Positions 43,551 to 54,418 are shown, counted from the first letter of the stretch. The stretch: DNA of 64,000 nucleotides from Cylindrospermum sp. FACHB-282 (GCF_014697195.1 NZ_JACJRJ010000029.1:18055-82054); one strand, 5' to 3'. Notes: generated from the letters alone by a model not told the origin. Program-made: numbers and translations.

Positions 43551-45656
43551 ATGAGTGCAATTGCTACTATTTCTCAGAATCCATTACTCCAAGGCCTTGG
43601 TTTACCTCCCTTCACAGAAATTAAACCAGAGCAAGTAGAACCAGCCTTTAGCCAGCTGTTAGCAGAACTTAACAAACAATTGACCATCTTAGAGGCCAAT
43701 GTACAGCCTACCTGGAGCGGGTTAGTAGAACCTCTAGAAAAGTTGACAGAACGGCTGTACTGGAGTTGGGGCATACTCAACCATTTAATGGGTGTGAAAA
43801 ATAGCCCAAAACTCCGGGACACTTATGAAACGGTACAACCACAGGTAGTACAATTTATCAACACCCTCGGTCAAAGCCAAGCCATCTACAATGCTTTTAA
43901 GACACTCCGCGCCAGCAAAGCCTGGGAAACATTAGAACCAGCCCAGCAGCGCATTGTCGAAGCAGCCATCCGCGATGCAGAATTTTCCGGTGTTGGGTTA
44001 ACAGGAGAAGCACGCGATCGCTATAACGCCATTCAGATGGAGTTAGCAGAACTTTCCACCAAATTCTCTAACCATCTCCTCGATGCCACCAAAGCCTTTA
44101 GCTTAACCCTAACAACCAAAGAAGAAATTGAAGGCTTACCCAACAGCTTACTTAGTCTAGCTGCCCAAGCTGCCCGTGAGGCTGGTGAAGAAAACGCCAC
44201 AGCAGAAAATGGCCCCTGGCGCATCACCTTGGACTTCCCCAGTTACGGACCTTTCATGCAGCATAGCACCCGTCGGGATCTGCGCGAAAAGCTCTACAAA
44301 GCACACATCACTCGTGCTTCCTCTGGAGAATTGGATAACAACCCTTTAATTGAACGCATTTTAGACTTACGGCAAAAACTGGCAAATTTAATCGGCTTTA
44401 ATAATTTTGCCTCACTCAGCCTAGCCAGTAAAATGGCCCAAAAAGTTCAAGCAGTAGAAAAGCTTTTAGAAGAACTACGACAAGCTAGTTATGATGCTGC
44501 TGTCCAGGACTTGGAAGCACTCAAAGCCTTTGCTTTATCTAAGGGAGCAGCAGAAGCTGCGGATTTAAAACACTGGGATATCAGCTTTTGGGCAGAACGC
44601 CAACGGGAAGAAAAATTTGCCTTTACCGTTGAAGAATTACGTCCCTACTTCCCCCTTCCCCAAGTGTTAGATGGGTTATTTGGGCTAGTAAAGCGCCTGT
44701 TTGGCGTCACCGTCACCCCTGCTGATGGTCTAGCTCCAGTCTGGCATGAAGATGTGCGTTATTTCCAAATTGCTGATGAAAACGGTACACCCATCGCCTA
44801 CTTTTACCTAGATTCCTACAGCCGTCCCGCAGAAAAACGCGGTGGTGCTTGGATGGATGTATGCATCAATCGGGGCAAAACTACAGAAAATGGTGTGACT
44901 GCCATCCGCTTACCTGTAGCTTATTTGATATGTAACCAAACGCCCCCAGTAGATGGCCAGCCTAGCTTGATGACTTTCTATGAAGTGGAAACTTTGTTTC
45001 ACGAGTTTGGACATGGCTTGCATCACATGCTCACCAAAGTTAACTACACCGCCGCCGCAGGCATCAATAATGTAGAGTGGGATGCAGTGGAACTGCCCAG
45101 TCAGTTTATGGAAAACTGGTGCTATGACAGACCAACTTTGTTTGGTATGGCTAGACATTACGAAACTGGTGAACCCCTACCAGAGCATTATTATCAAAAG
45201 CTGCTAGCAGCACGTAATTATATGAGCGGTTCTGCCATGTTGCGGCAAATCCACTTGAGCCGGGTTGATTTGGAACTACACCACCGCTATCACCCTGGTA
45301 GTGATGAAACCCCCGCAGATGTCCGCCATCGCATTGCCAAAACTACTTCTGTTTTGCCACCATTGCCTGAAGATGCTTTTTTATGCGCCTTTGGACACAT
45401 TTTTGAAGGTAGTTATGCAGCCGGTTACTACAGTTATAAGTGGGCTGAAGTCCTGAGTGCTGACGCTTTTGCCGCTTTTGAAGAAGCAGGGTTAGAAGAT
45501 GAAGCAGCCTTACAAGCTACCGGTAAACGCTACCGTGATACGGTGTTGGCCTTGGGGGGTAGTAAGCATCCAATGGAGGTATTTCAAGCCTTTCGGGGAC
45601 GGGAACCGAGTACAGGGGCTTTACTTAAGCACAATGGTTTGCTAGCTGCGGTTTAA
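43551..45656 (+). CDS. prlC: M3-family oligopeptidase (oligopeptidase A type)
   Basis: A 701-residue zinc metallopeptidase. The active-site motif ETLFHEFGHGLHHML (HExxH) lies in the C-terminal third, and the third zinc ligand Glu falls in GINNVEWDAVELPSQFMENW. The fold and length match oligopeptidase A, a cytoplasmic enzyme that clears small peptides, including cleaved signal peptides. ATG at 43551 (MSAIATISQNPLLQGLGLPPFTEI) was chosen because the family begins there; a frame extending upstream to 43428 would overlap the SDR gene and is not credible. Confidence 0.93.
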   Translation: MSAIATISQNPLLQGLGLPPFTEIKPEQVEPAFSQLLAELNKQLTILEANVQPTWSGLVEPLEKLTERLYWSWGILNHLMGVKNSPKLRDTYETVQPQVVQFINTLGQSQAIYNAFKTLRASKAWETLEPAQQRIVEAAIRDAEFSGVGLTGEARDRYNAIQMELAELSTKFSNHLLDATKAFSLTLTTKEEIEGLPNSLLSLAAQAAREAGEENATAENGPWRITLDFPSYGPFMQHSTRRDLREKLYKAHITRASSGELDNNPLIERILDLRQKLANLIGFNNFASLSLASKMAQKVQAVEKLLEELRQASYDAAVQDLEALKAFALSKGAAEAADLKHWDISFWAERQREEKFAFTVEELRPYFPLPQVLDGLFGLVKRLFGVTVTPADGLAPVWHEDVRYFQIADENGTPIAYFYLDSYSRPAEKRGGAWMDVCINRGKTTENGVTAIRLPVAYLICNQTPPVDGQPSLMTFYEVETLFHEFGHGLHHMLTKVNYTAAAGINNVEWDAVELPSQFMENWCYDRPTLFGMARHYETGEPLPEHYYQKLLAARNYMSGSAMLRQIHLSRVDLELHHRYHPGSDETPADVRHRIAKTTSVLPPLPEDAFLCAFGHIFEGSYAAGYYSYKWAEVLSADAFAAFEEAGLEDEAALQATGKRYRDTVLALGGSKHPMEVFQAFRGREPSTGALLKHNGLLAAV

Positions 45657-46092
45657 AGTTTAGTAGCTCTTTGGGTCTTCGTGGTTAAAAAAGATTGTGA
45701 ACCACGAAGGCACGAAGTAAGAAAAATCTTAAACAATTGATGAATTATTTAGGATTGCTATATATGTTGATTGGTGCGAAAGTCCCCCTCTTGTGTGACT
45801 CTCGGAAAACAATAATCGAAGGCAGATTTTGCAACTCTAATTTAATCAAGGTTTGGAGCTTTATTTTTTTGTGAGAAAAGAAAATTCATAGCCAAAAAGT
45901 GAAAACTAAAGTCCCGTAAACCTTTCAGCTATTGCATTATCCCAAAGTGGTAGAAGAGGGGGATTTGCTTTGAAGATTAACTGTCTTATCTGTCTGTTGT
46001 TTAGTTGAATTTGTCTTAATCTTTTCTTGTAATTTTCTCAAAAAAATAGTATAGTCTTCAAAAAGAAAACTAATTATTGGGAATAAAAAATA
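45657..46092. other. Intergenic stretch with a hairpin and a MITE end
   Basis: About 435 bases. CTTCGTGGTT and AACCACGAAG form a hairpin near 45678-45708, possibly the prlC terminator region, and ATTTAGGATTGCTATA at about 45747 is a single end of the MITE family seen at 7966. The rest is AT-rich with no gene. Confidence 0.5.
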
Positions 46093-47571
46093 ATGGCGAC
46101 TACAGAGAGATTGAAAAATTTTACTATTCTGCATTCAAATGATATGCATGGAGACTTTCTAGCAGAAGCTAAAGGTGCTGATGGTAATCTTATTGGCGGA
46201 CTGTCGCTACTTTCTGGATACCTCAACAAAGTGCGCCAAGAAGAAAAAAATACGCTCTTCGTAATTTCTGGCGATATGGTTCAGGGGTCAATGATTGATA
46301 CTGAATACAAAGGTATTTCAACCATAGAAATTATGAATTACCTTGCTCCTGATGTAGTGACTCTAGGGAACCACGAGTTAGATTATGGGTTTCCTCACTT
46401 ACTTTTCCTAGAAAAGATGGCAAACTTTCCCATCGTGAATGCCAACTTATATATTAAAAAATACAATAAACGACTGATGAATCCTTATCTGATCCTCAAT
46501 GTAGATGGATTTGATATTATGTTTATCGGAATTGTAACTGAAGAAGTTCTTAATGCCTTAAAACTTGACACGAGTATTAGCACATTTGTTGGGCTAGAAG
46601 ATGCTGCTGCGGAAGTAGGTAAAATTTGCGATACCTATAAAAGTGAGGACATTGACCTAACAATTCTCTTGACGCACATCGGGTTTGAAGAAGATAAAAA
46701 ACTAGCTGCACTACTAGACCCAGAATGGGGTGTGGATATAATAATTGGTGGTCACTCTCATACACTTTTAGAACAACCAGCGCAAGTCAATAACATTCTA
46801 ATTGCACAAGCTGGGGTTGGCACAGACCAAATTGGACGTTTTGATATTACAGTGGATGACAATACTAACAGTATTGTCGAATGGAAATGGCAACTTATCC
46901 CTGTGGATAAGAATCTTGCAGAGCCAGATGCTGAACTCGAAAAGTTTATCGATACCTTTAAAGAAGAGGTAGATCGCAAGTATAATCGACTCATTTGTCG
47001 ATTAGCACGTAAATTAACACATCCCAAGCGTGAAGTAGAAACTGACTTGGGTAACTTAATTACTGATATCTTGGCCTCTTCAGCTATGTCTGATGTAGTT
47101 CTTATCGGTAGTGGTTCAATCCGGGGAACAGAGTTAGGGCCTTTAGTAACATTAAGTGATCTGAAAAAAGTTTACCCTTATGATGGGGCGCTCTACAAAT
47201 TTAAAATTACTGGTGAACAGTTCACTAAGATATTCTCATATATCATGAGTGCAGAGAATAGAATACCCGGTGAAGGTAATTGTTTTCAGGTAAACCAAGG
47301 AGTTAAGGCAGTTTATAGTGATGCTGAGGGAAAGCTGGAATCTTTAAGCATTAATGGAAACCCTGTGCAAGCAGATAACCAATATACCATCTGTCTCCAG
47401 GAATATCATTACAAAAATTCTGTTCTAACTCTAAACATAGCAACTGAAGAATTGACAAAATTAGGCAGCGCGAAAGTAGTCACCACATCTGCTCAGAATG
47501 TACTTGAAGAATACTGTAGCTCAAATCAAAATCTTAACAGCTATATTGAAGGACGATTAACCTACAAATAG
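46093..47571 (+). CDS. 5'-nucleotidase/UshA-like metallophosphoesterase without signal peptide
   Basis: A 492-residue two-domain enzyme. The metallophosphoesterase part shows ILHSNDMHGDF, SGDMVQGS, TLGNHELDYG and IIGGHSHT. The C-terminal 5'-nucleotidase domain (about 300-490) carries SDVVLIGSGSIRG, the substrate-binding region. Such enzymes dephosphorylate nucleotides, normally in the periplasm; here no signal peptide is seen (MATTERLKNFTILH), so the protein may be cytoplasmic or exported unconventionally. The gene is AT-rich and isolated between long gaps, which may indicate transfer. Confidence 0.88.
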   Translation: MATTERLKNFTILHSNDMHGDFLAEAKGADGNLIGGLSLLSGYLNKVRQEEKNTLFVISGDMVQGSMIDTEYKGISTIEIMNYLAPDVVTLGNHELDYGFPHLLFLEKMANFPIVNANLYIKKYNKRLMNPYLILNVDGFDIMFIGIVTEEVLNALKLDTSISTFVGLEDAAAEVGKICDTYKSEDIDLTILLTHIGFEEDKKLAALLDPEWGVDIIIGGHSHTLLEQPAQVNNILIAQAGVGTDQIGRFDITVDDNTNSIVEWKWQLIPVDKNLAEPDAELEKFIDTFKEEVDRKYNRLICRLARKLTHPKREVETDLGNLITDILASSAMSDVVLIGSGSIRGTELGPLVTLSDLKKVYPYDGALYKFKITGEQFTKIFSYIMSAENRIPGEGNCFQVNQGVKAVYSDAEGKLESLSINGNPVQADNQYTICLQEYHYKNSVLTLNIATEELTKLGSAKVVTTSAQNVLEEYCSSNQNLNSYIEGRLTYK

Positions 47572-47586
47572 CTAGTTTTGACAAAG

Positions 47587-47609
47587 CAGGTCGGGATTTT
47601 CCCGATCTG
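47587..47609 (+). terminator. Hairpin terminator after the nucleotidase gene
   Basis: CAGGTCGGGA and TCCCGATCTG form a ten-pair stem with a G-U wobble and a short loop, 16 bp after the stop codon. The T tract behind it is weak. Confidence 0.6.
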
Positions 47610-48083
47610 TAATTTGTTGATATCCCTCGGTATGAAGATGATATTTTCTCAGGAATTATTTAAGATTGCTATATAATAATAATTTTCTTTAAAATTTATG
47701 TACTTTTTGGATGAATCATCTGTTTTACTGAATTTTTTCAGAAACTTTTTTTGCAATACTTAACTAAGTTCTAATTAAATAAAAAAATTAAATATAGATT
47801 AAAAATGATAAATAACATCATATTTCGTGAAGTTTATCAGGCAAAATTAGAAGTATGCTTAATTTATCGAAAGCCTAGTTGAAACTTAAAGTAACAAGGC
47901 GCAAACAAACTTAAACATTCATTAGTATTTTGCTCCTAAGTTTGGTTTGAGTGCTAATGACTAAAACTAAAGTTTATTTGTGCTGGTTTACTGACTAGGT
48001 TGTTAAGCAAGGTGGAGAATATCTATTCTGAAGCTCAGAACTAGCAGCAAAAGCCCAAGAAACCTTAACAACAATTACGTAAA
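47610..48083. other. AT-rich intergenic stretch
   Basis: About 470 bases with no gene seen. GATTGCTATA at about 47664 is another lone MITE end. The part before 48084 should contain the universal-stress-protein promoter, which I could not place. Confidence 0.4.
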
Positions 48084-48935
48084 ATGATAGACAAAATTTT
48101 GCTGGCTGTCTCTGGATTGGGACATGCGGAAGAAATGCTCAAAACGTTGAAAGATTTGCCATCAATCCAATCTGCAAAGGTTACAGTTTTGCATGTTGTG
48201 CCTAGCCAAAGTACCACTGAAGCGATGACGGCTAAATGGGAAGAAGGTGGCAAGATTCTGGCTAATGCTATTGTGTCTTTGAATTTAGACCCTAGCCAGG
48301 TTTCTTCAATTTTACGGCAAGGCGACCCCAAAGATGTAGTTTGTCAAGTAGCTGACGAAATGGAAGCTGACTTGATTATTATGGGTTCACGGGGACTGAA
48401 GCGGCTGCAATCGATTTTAGCGAACTCAGTTAGTCAGTATGTTTTCCAATTGTCTTCTCGCCCCATGTTGCTAGTTAAAGATGACATTTATGTCAAAAGA
48501 ATTAAGCGCGTTATGGTGGCAATAGACAATTCAGAAGCTGCCAAGAAGTGCTTGGATTTGGCTTTGTTTATGCTGCGGGGTGTTCCGGAAGGTCAGTTAG
48601 TTTTGGGTAATGTAACTCAGGAGTTAGGCGGCAAAAAAACGGAAATTACGGAGATTAAGCCAGATAAAAATTCCCCTTTGTCCGCCGCAGTTGCAGCAGC
48701 CGAGAGACAAGGTGTGTCAACTCGTTGTGTTCGCAGTACTGGCAAACCTGGTGAAGAAATTTGTCGCTTGGCAAAGGAATTGAATATAGACTTATTGCTG
48801 CTCGGTTCTCCAGATCGTCGTCCATCTATTGCTAAGAGTTTTGTTGATATAGACCGACTCCTGGGTGCTTCTTTGTCTGACTACGTTCGAGTCAATGCCA
48901 CTTGTCCAGTGTTGTTGGCGCGGACTGCGGCCTAA
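48084..48935 (+). CDS. Universal stress protein with two UspA domains
   Basis: A 283-residue tandem UspA protein. Domain 1 (1-140) begins MIDKILLAVSGLGHAEEML and ends with the ATP-binding motif IMGSRGLKRLQSILANSVSQYV. Domain 2 (about 148-283) begins IKRVMVAIDNSEAAKKCLDLA and carries LLGSPDRRP and SDYVRVNATCPVLLAR. The G-x2-G-x9-G(S/T) pattern needed for ATP binding is clearer in domain 1. General stress role inferred from family. Followed by a bidirectional terminator. Confidence 0.92.
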   Translation: MIDKILLAVSGLGHAEEMLKTLKDLPSIQSAKVTVLHVVPSQSTTEAMTAKWEEGGKILANAIVSLNLDPSQVSSILRQGDPKDVVCQVADEMEADLIIMGSRGLKRLQSILANSVSQYVFQLSSRPMLLVKDDIYVKRIKRVMVAIDNSEAAKKCLDLALFMLRGVPEGQLVLGNVTQELGGKKTEITEIKPDKNSPLSAAVAAAERQGVSTRCVRSTGKPGEEICRLAKELNIDLLLLGSPDRRPSIAKSFVDIDRLLGASLSDYVRVNATCPVLLARTAA

Positions 48936-48969
48936 GATCAAAATAGAGTCAGTATTGGTTAAATAAAAA

Positions 48970-49002
48970 CCCCTGCACCAGTGGTGTAGGGGTGATTTTT
49001 TT
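48970..49002. terminator. Bidirectional terminator between usp and psbM
   Basis: CCCCTGCACC / GGTGTAGGGG forms a ten-pair stem with a 3-base loop, with a T run on the right and an A run on the left, so it can end transcripts from both sides. Confidence 0.85.
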
Positions 49003-49015
49003 GGCAAAAACAGTA

Positions 49016-49132
49016 TTAACTATCTTTTCCGCCTTCGCGGCTGGCAGTTTGGATGTAAAGAATTAGTAAAAACACGGTGGGAACTAGTACGAACAAAATG
49101 CTCGCTACGAACCCTAGCTCATTAACTTGCAT
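49016..49132 (-). CDS. psbM: Photosystem II reaction centre protein M (PsbM)
   Basis: A 38-residue single-helix thylakoid protein. The sequence starts [20 protein letters not shown] and continues [14 protein letters not shown], which is the PsbM signature, with a short extra C-terminus GKDS. PsbM sits at the dimer interface of photosystem II. Start fixed by the conserved MQVN. Monocistronic, ending at the bidirectional terminator. Confidence 0.97.
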   Translation of the reverse strand: MQVNELGFVASILFVLVPTVFLLILYIQTASREGGKDS

Positions 49133-49248
49133 GGCAAGAAAGCCTCTCTGTGATTTCCGGTCAACAACTTTAGAATAGCATCATCGATGACAGAGTTAGC
49201 TCAAATTTTCTGCTGCCGCCAATGCTAAGTGGGTTTAAACCTAAAAAA

Positions 49249-49545
49249 TTAAGGTTTTGTGACTACACTGACTGGGCCATTGACTAAGGTTTGACAGGCG
49301 AGGCGGTAATTTTCGGGCTTTTTCTTAAATTTCTTGTTTTCTACATCTGTTCGGGGGGAAAGATTTTCGAGTCCTTCGACTATCTCGACAACACAAGTGC
49401 AGCACTGTCCGCTGCCACCGCAATTAGTCATCTTGCTCAAAAAGGTATATATATCAATGCCATTTTCTACAGCTTTGAGTCGGAGATTAGCACCATCTGC
49501 CGCCACTATTTCTTTATTTTCTTTTACAAATTTGATGTTGCCCAT
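49249..49545 (-). CDS. [2Fe-2S] ferredoxin, plant/adrenodoxin-like
   Basis: A 98-residue ferredoxin. Cluster ligands are [10 protein letters not shown] (with the typical C-x4/5-C-x2-C spacing) and CQTLVNGP near the C-terminus. The N-terminus [32 protein letters not shown] is of the type found in cyanobacterial stand-alone ferredoxins next to psbK/psbM. It is an electron carrier; its partner is unknown. The motif resembles the Fdx/XylT-type rather than PetF. Confidence 0.88.
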   Translation of the reverse strand: MGNIKFVKENKEIVAADGANLRLKAVENGIDIYTFLSKMTNCGGSGQCCTCVVEIVEGLENLSPRTDVENKKFKKKPENYRLACQTLVNGPVSVVTKP

Positions 49546-49687
49546 AACTAATCCCTTTCTGAGTGGTAGGTGTGGCTTGTAGCTTTGTCTTGGCTAGGCT
49601 TGATATGATATTTCACTTATATTATATGAATATGTTGCAAAATATTAAGAGATAAGAAGTTTAGCAAAAATGGTCATGCAAAAAAAT

Positions 49688-49710
49688 AGGACAGGTATAT
49701 TACCTGTCCT
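49688..49710 (-). terminator. Terminator after psbK
   Basis: AGGACAGGTA / TACCTGTCCT is a perfect ten-pair stem with loop TAT; on the minus strand it is followed by ATTTTTTT. It lies 22 bp beyond the psbK stop. Confidence 0.9.
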
Positions 49711-49732
49711 GGGAATTTTGTAAGAGATTAAC

Positions 49733-49870
49733 TTACCTAAACCCCACGGCTGCTTGCCAAACAAAAGCAAGCAACAAGAAGAAGACGGGAATAACTGGGA
49801 GAACGTCTACCAAGGGGTCGAAGATTTGGTAAGCTTCCGGCAGTTTTGCTAATAAAAGTGCTGCTTCCAT
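49733..49870 (-). CDS. psbK: Photosystem II reaction centre protein K (PsbK)
   Basis: A 45-residue protein. It starts [20 protein letters not shown] and continues [25 protein letters not shown], the PsbK signature with the [14 protein letters not shown] processing region conserved. PsbK is a small core subunit that binds near CP43. It lies 81 bp downstream of tgt on the same strand, an arrangement common in cyanobacteria, and ends in its own terminator. Confidence 0.97.
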
Positions 49871-49951
49871 GTTCGTTTAAATCCACCTATCCAACACAGC
49901 TTTCATAATTGAGAAATATCTTAACATGGTTTGGTGACTGGTCAGTGGTCA

Positions 49952-51118
<1,167 letters not shown>

Positions 51119-51194
51119 CTAAATTATAGACCGAATTGACATTCTTCCCGGACTAACTACGGCTGTTGCTGGGGATTAAAGGCAGTTGTGACAA

Positions 51195-51209
51195 CGGGGT
51201 TCAACCCCG
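51195..51209. repeat. Short perfect hairpin upstream of tgt
   Basis: CGGGG-TTCAA-CCCCG, between the gene ending at 51248 and tgt. It lacks a T tract and may be an attenuator, a weak terminator or part of the tgt leader. Confidence 0.4.
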
Positions 51210-51247
51210 CAATGCCTAGTTCCCAAGATGGTTTATGATTTGCTTTA

Positions 51248-51700
51248 TTAGAAGGAATCGCCGCTGTCGTCGTCAATTTCTGCATCCCATTTAGCCGAGA
51301 GCACTTGCTCCATCATCGCTTCTATAGCGCTGGTGTTGAAGTTGCGCTCCCGTCGCTCTTGCAGGGGGGTCGAGAGGGGAATTAGCCGTAAACACATCCC
51401 TTCTTGCATCAGATCCAAGTAGGTTTCTTGCTGCGGGGACTGTTTGAGTTCCAGGTAATCAAAACTATGAACATTCAGATACAGGGCATTGTTAGCAACT
51501 AGGGTAGATCTTTGCGGATTAGAAAACACTTCCATTACATCCCCTTCTCCCTCGCTCAGTAGCTGGTCTTTCTGGGTATATGTATAGCGAACTCGACCTA
51601 AATCAGTCAGTAATCGCCGCATATCGAGCTTATTCACAATGATGCCCGTGTTAATAATACACGGTGCTGGTATCCTGGTGTCGGGTAGATGGTGACTCAT
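51248..51700 (-). CDS. Conserved cyanobacterial protein of unknown function
   Basis: A 150-residue soluble protein (MSHHLPDTRIPAPCIINTGIIVNKLDMRRLLTDLGRVRYTYTQKD...) ending in an acidic tail EIDDDSGDSF. The frame is clean and the sequence protein-like. It resembles proteins seen only in cyanobacteria, but I cannot name the family. It precedes tgt on the same strand, separated by a hairpin. Beyond its start, 51701-52072 shows no gene. Confidence 0.55.
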   Translation of the reverse strand: MSHHLPDTRIPAPCIINTGIIVNKLDMRRLLTDLGRVRYTYTQKDQLLSEGEGDVMEVFSNPQRSTLVANNALYLNVHSFDYLELKQSPQQETYLDLMQEGMCLRLIPLSTPLQERRERNFNTSAIEAMMEQVLSAKWDAEIDDDSGDSF

Positions 51701-52072
51701 AGGAAAATAGCGATTGAGGGAAGGTGAGTGACAACACAGCTAAACATTTTATTGAAAAGCTTGTTGACTCCCTACATTAAAAAAAATACCAATTTTGTAG
51801 GGCGACCGACTAATAACATAGAGTAAGTTATTAGTTACAGAATAAAAAACAAAACGATCCCTGAAGAAGTTGTGACTTTTTCAGTCAATTATAGTCTCGT
51901 TCCAATTAATACCGAAAAGTTTTTTGAAACACTGAAAATAGCATAACAAAATTTTTCCTGTGAATCTCTGATACAGGTAAATCTTATCTAAAGCTTTAAA
52001 ATCTACTACTGTTTGTTGTGCCGGAATTAAGAGCGTCATTCCCTCGCATATTTAAAATGTATGTAACTCATT

Positions 52073-52846
52073 ATGACTAACCTGTTGCAGTGGTGGAAAT
52101 ATCTATGGTTAAAGATGGCGGCGGCGATTATTTTTTATACGGCGATTCCCCTACCCTATATAAACGGATTAGACTTCGGGGGGGTGGCGCGTCTTGCTCC
52201 TGGAGTCGGGCTGATGATTGGGGGAATTTTAGGGTTATTGGATGGGGTGATGAATTTTCTGGGGATGCCCGTATTTACTCGTAGTGGTTTGGTCGTAGGT
52301 GTTTGGATAGCGATTACGGGAGGGCTGCATTTAGATGGGGCAATGGATACTGCCGATGGTTTGGCTGTGGGTGATCCAGAACGGCGGCTGGTGGTGATGG
52401 CTGATAGTGCCACAGGTGCTTTTGGGGCGATGGCGGCGATCGCATTAGTGCTGCTAAAAACAACTGCTTTGATAGATTTGTCAGAAAATCGCTCTTTAGT
52501 GCTAATGGCGGCTTGTGGGTGGGGACGTTGGGGACAACAAGTGGCGATCGCTCGATATCCTTACTTGAAACCCACTGGTAAAGGTGCCTTGCATCAAGAA
52601 GCCATTACTTCACTCCAGGATTTGTTACCAGGACTGTTTTTGTTGATCGGTTTGAGTGGTTTAATTTTGTTGCTATATCCCAAGGGTTTATTTTTGGCTG
52701 TGGGGATGATATTTGCTGGAAGTGCGATCGCCACTCTAACTGCCGCCTGGTTTAATCACAAACTAGGTGGACATACAGGAGATACTTACGGCGCAGTCGT
52801 TGAGTGGACTGAAGCCCTATTTCTCTGTGTACTGACCATGTTCTAA
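52073..52846 (+). CDS. cobS: CobS, adenosylcobinamide-GDP ribazoletransferase
   Basis: A 257-residue membrane enzyme that joins adenosylcobinamide-GDP and alpha-ribazole to make the lower loop of vitamin B12. FYTAIPLP near the N-terminus, [15 protein letters not shown] (about 84-98) with its Asp-rich metal site, and [11 protein letters not shown] near the C-terminus are all CobS hallmarks. Five to six membrane helices. No cobalamin riboswitch was recognised upstream. It is the last chromosomal gene before the mobile region. Confidence 0.95.
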   Translation: MTNLLQWWKYLWLKMAAAIIFYTAIPLPYINGLDFGGVARLAPGVGLMIGGILGLLDGVMNFLGMPVFTRSGLVVGVWIAITGGLHLDGAMDTADGLAVGDPERRLVVMADSATGAFGAMAAIALVLLKTTALIDLSENRSLVLMAACGWGRWGQQVAIARYPYLKPTGKGALHQEAITSLQDLLPGLFLLIGLSGLILLLYPKGLFLAVGMIFAGSAIATLTAAWFNHKLGGHTGDTYGAVVEWTEALFLCVLTMF

Positions 52847-52885
52847 GAATCTCCAGAAGGAATACGTTTGTACTATTAACCTTTG

Positions 52886-53009
52886 GGGGATTTGGGAATT
52901 TAGACGCGGCGACTTCTGCCACCGCGATTAATTAGGGTGCAACAGCAAAGAGTTTGTTCGGTGGCAGGAGTTGTCCGGCGGCTAAAAGCGTAGCGGTTCC
53001 CAAATCCCC
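52886..53009. promoter_or_regulatory. Large nested cruciform upstream of rep, possible replication origin
   Basis: An outer inverted pair GGGGATTTGGGAA (52886-52898) and TTCCCAAATCCCC (52997-53009) is perfect over 13 bp. Inside, TTCTGCCACCG (52914-52924) pairs with CGGTGGCAGGA (52959-52969) with one wobble. The 34-base central loop holds AGGGTGCAACAGCAAAGAG. It lies between cobS and the Rep_trans gene. Such cruciforms are where Rep_trans proteins nick (known for pT181-type RepC); the assignment as origin is inferred. Confidence 0.55.
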
Positions 53010-53044
53010 TTCTTCACCAAGATGTTTCGCGTGGCTCTTTCTTT

Positions 53045-54112
53045 ATGACTCGGTTTTCTAGTACAGTTCATTGGTTACAAGGCACGTTTAATTTTGATTC
53101 TAAGCTAGAAGCTCAGAATTTGATTAAGGTTTTAGCAAGCTCTTGTCAGGATGAATTTGCCGAAGAAGGGTCAATTAAAAGAGGCGTGAAATTTAGTTGC
53201 AGTTTCCGTAGTACCAGGAAAATTATACTTGCTGTGAATTATCCAATTTTGCATGCACAAGGTTATGGCTGGTTATCTATACCTGGTGGTGTTTTTGATG
53301 CAATTGAGTTTGATTCTATTAAAGTAATATTTGAAACTTTGTCTGGGCTGAAAAATTGGAAGTGTACCAGGATAGATTGCGCTTTAGATGACTTGATGAA
53401 AAAAATTACTCCACGAATTGTTTATCAAGAAGCATTAAGAAGTAACTTTTCAGGATTTAGGAACAAACCAGTTTTTGATGAACGTGAACAGCGGTGGCGA
53501 AGTCCTAGTTACTCGCTTTATTCATCTCTGTACACTAACTCTGATGGCAATAGTACAGAAGCACTAAATGTGGATTTTGGTTCAAGAACATCTAATAAAA
53601 GTTGGCACTGTTATGACAAGACCGCACAATCCGACGGCGAAAAAGACTGCACCAGAATGGAAGTTAGATTTAGAGACGAAAATAGCCACAAAATATTTGA
53701 TGAATTATTAACTTGCTTGAATGATAAAAAAGTATTCTACTTACATTTAGGACAAATTGTAGCAGGCGCAATCTGTTTTGTGGATAGAACAGATGAGGAT
53801 AAGCATTTAAGTAGGTTAGAAATACTTGATTTTTGGCAGGAATTACTAGACGAGATTGGGTCTGTTAAATATCCTGTTCCTAAGAAAGAAGTGATTTTGG
53901 AAAATTCTGTAGAATGGGCTGCCAAGCAGTGGGAGACCACTTTAGCGATACTTTATGAGGTTTGTGGTTTAGAGAATGTTATGATTTTTTGTACAGAAAT
54001 GATTGCCAATGGACAATCTCGTTTAGAAGATAGACATAAAGCAATTGTTAAGAAAGCCAAACTTGAGGGATTTGATTTAATTAAGTTTTATAATCTAATA
54101 AATTCTAGATGA
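53045..54112 (+). CDS. rep: Replication initiation protein, Rep_trans family (inovirus-type)
   Basis: A 355-residue rolling-circle initiator. The RIDCALDD motif (about 109-116) and the YDKTAQ...RMEVRFRDE motif (Tyr190 to about 212) are those of the Rep_trans family, which includes CTXphi RstA and pT181-type RepC. These proteins nick the plus strand at a hairpin origin and stay bound through a tyrosine. The gene begins 36 bp after the cruciform and is followed 9 bp later by a small gene on the same strand. It is AT-richer than neighbouring chromosomal genes and has no HIP1 site. No similar gene elsewhere in the window. Confidence 0.85.
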   Translation: MTRFSSTVHWLQGTFNFDSKLEAQNLIKVLASSCQDEFAEEGSIKRGVKFSCSFRSTRKIILAVNYPILHAQGYGWLSIPGGVFDAIEFDSIKVIFETLSGLKNWKCTRIDCALDDLMKKITPRIVYQEALRSNFSGFRNKPVFDEREQRWRSPSYSLYSSLYTNSDGNSTEALNVDFGSRTSNKSWHCYDKTAQSDGEKDCTRMEVRFRDENSHKIFDELLTCLNDKKVFYLHLGQIVAGAICFVDRTDEDKHLSRLEILDFWQELLDEIGSVKYPVPKKEVILENSVEWAAKQWETTLAILYEVCGLENVMIFCTEMIANGQSRLEDRHKAIVKKAKLEGFDLIKFYNLINSR

Positions 54113-54121
54113 CATAGAAGT

Positions 54122-54418
54122 ATGACAGCTATTAGATGTGCGATGATTGGCTATTATATGGGGATTAAAACTGGTATAGCTAAAACAGGGAATTCCTGGA
54201 GTGCTTTACAGTTTAGATGTGACGAGATTTATAAAGGTATGGAGTTAAAATCCGAGCAATTAACGCAACCCAATGTATCAGTTTTTGATAAAATTGTGGA
54301 GCCTGGGTGTGACGTAACACAGCTTCTAGTTGGTCAAAAATATCAGTTAAATGCTGCTGTTGAAAGCAGCACTAAAGGTGCAAACTGGCGATTAATTGCG
54401 TTTAAGGCATTAACATAA
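54122..54418 (+). CDS. Small protein downstream of rep, possible ssDNA-binding protein
   Basis: A 98-residue protein (from MTAIRCAMIGYYMGIKTG; a start at one of the later methionines is possible). It appears beta-rich, with no motif that I can name. Position directly after rep and size are those of gene V of filamentous phages, which coats the single-stranded genome and blocks rep translation. This is an inference from position only. Its stop codon abuts, with no gap, the stop of the converging minus-strand gene. Confidence 0.5.
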   Translation: MTAIRCAMIGYYMGIKTGIAKTGNSWSALQFRCDEIYKGMELKSEQLTQPNVSVFDKIVEPGCDVTQLLVGQKYQLNAAVESSTKGANWRLIAFKALT

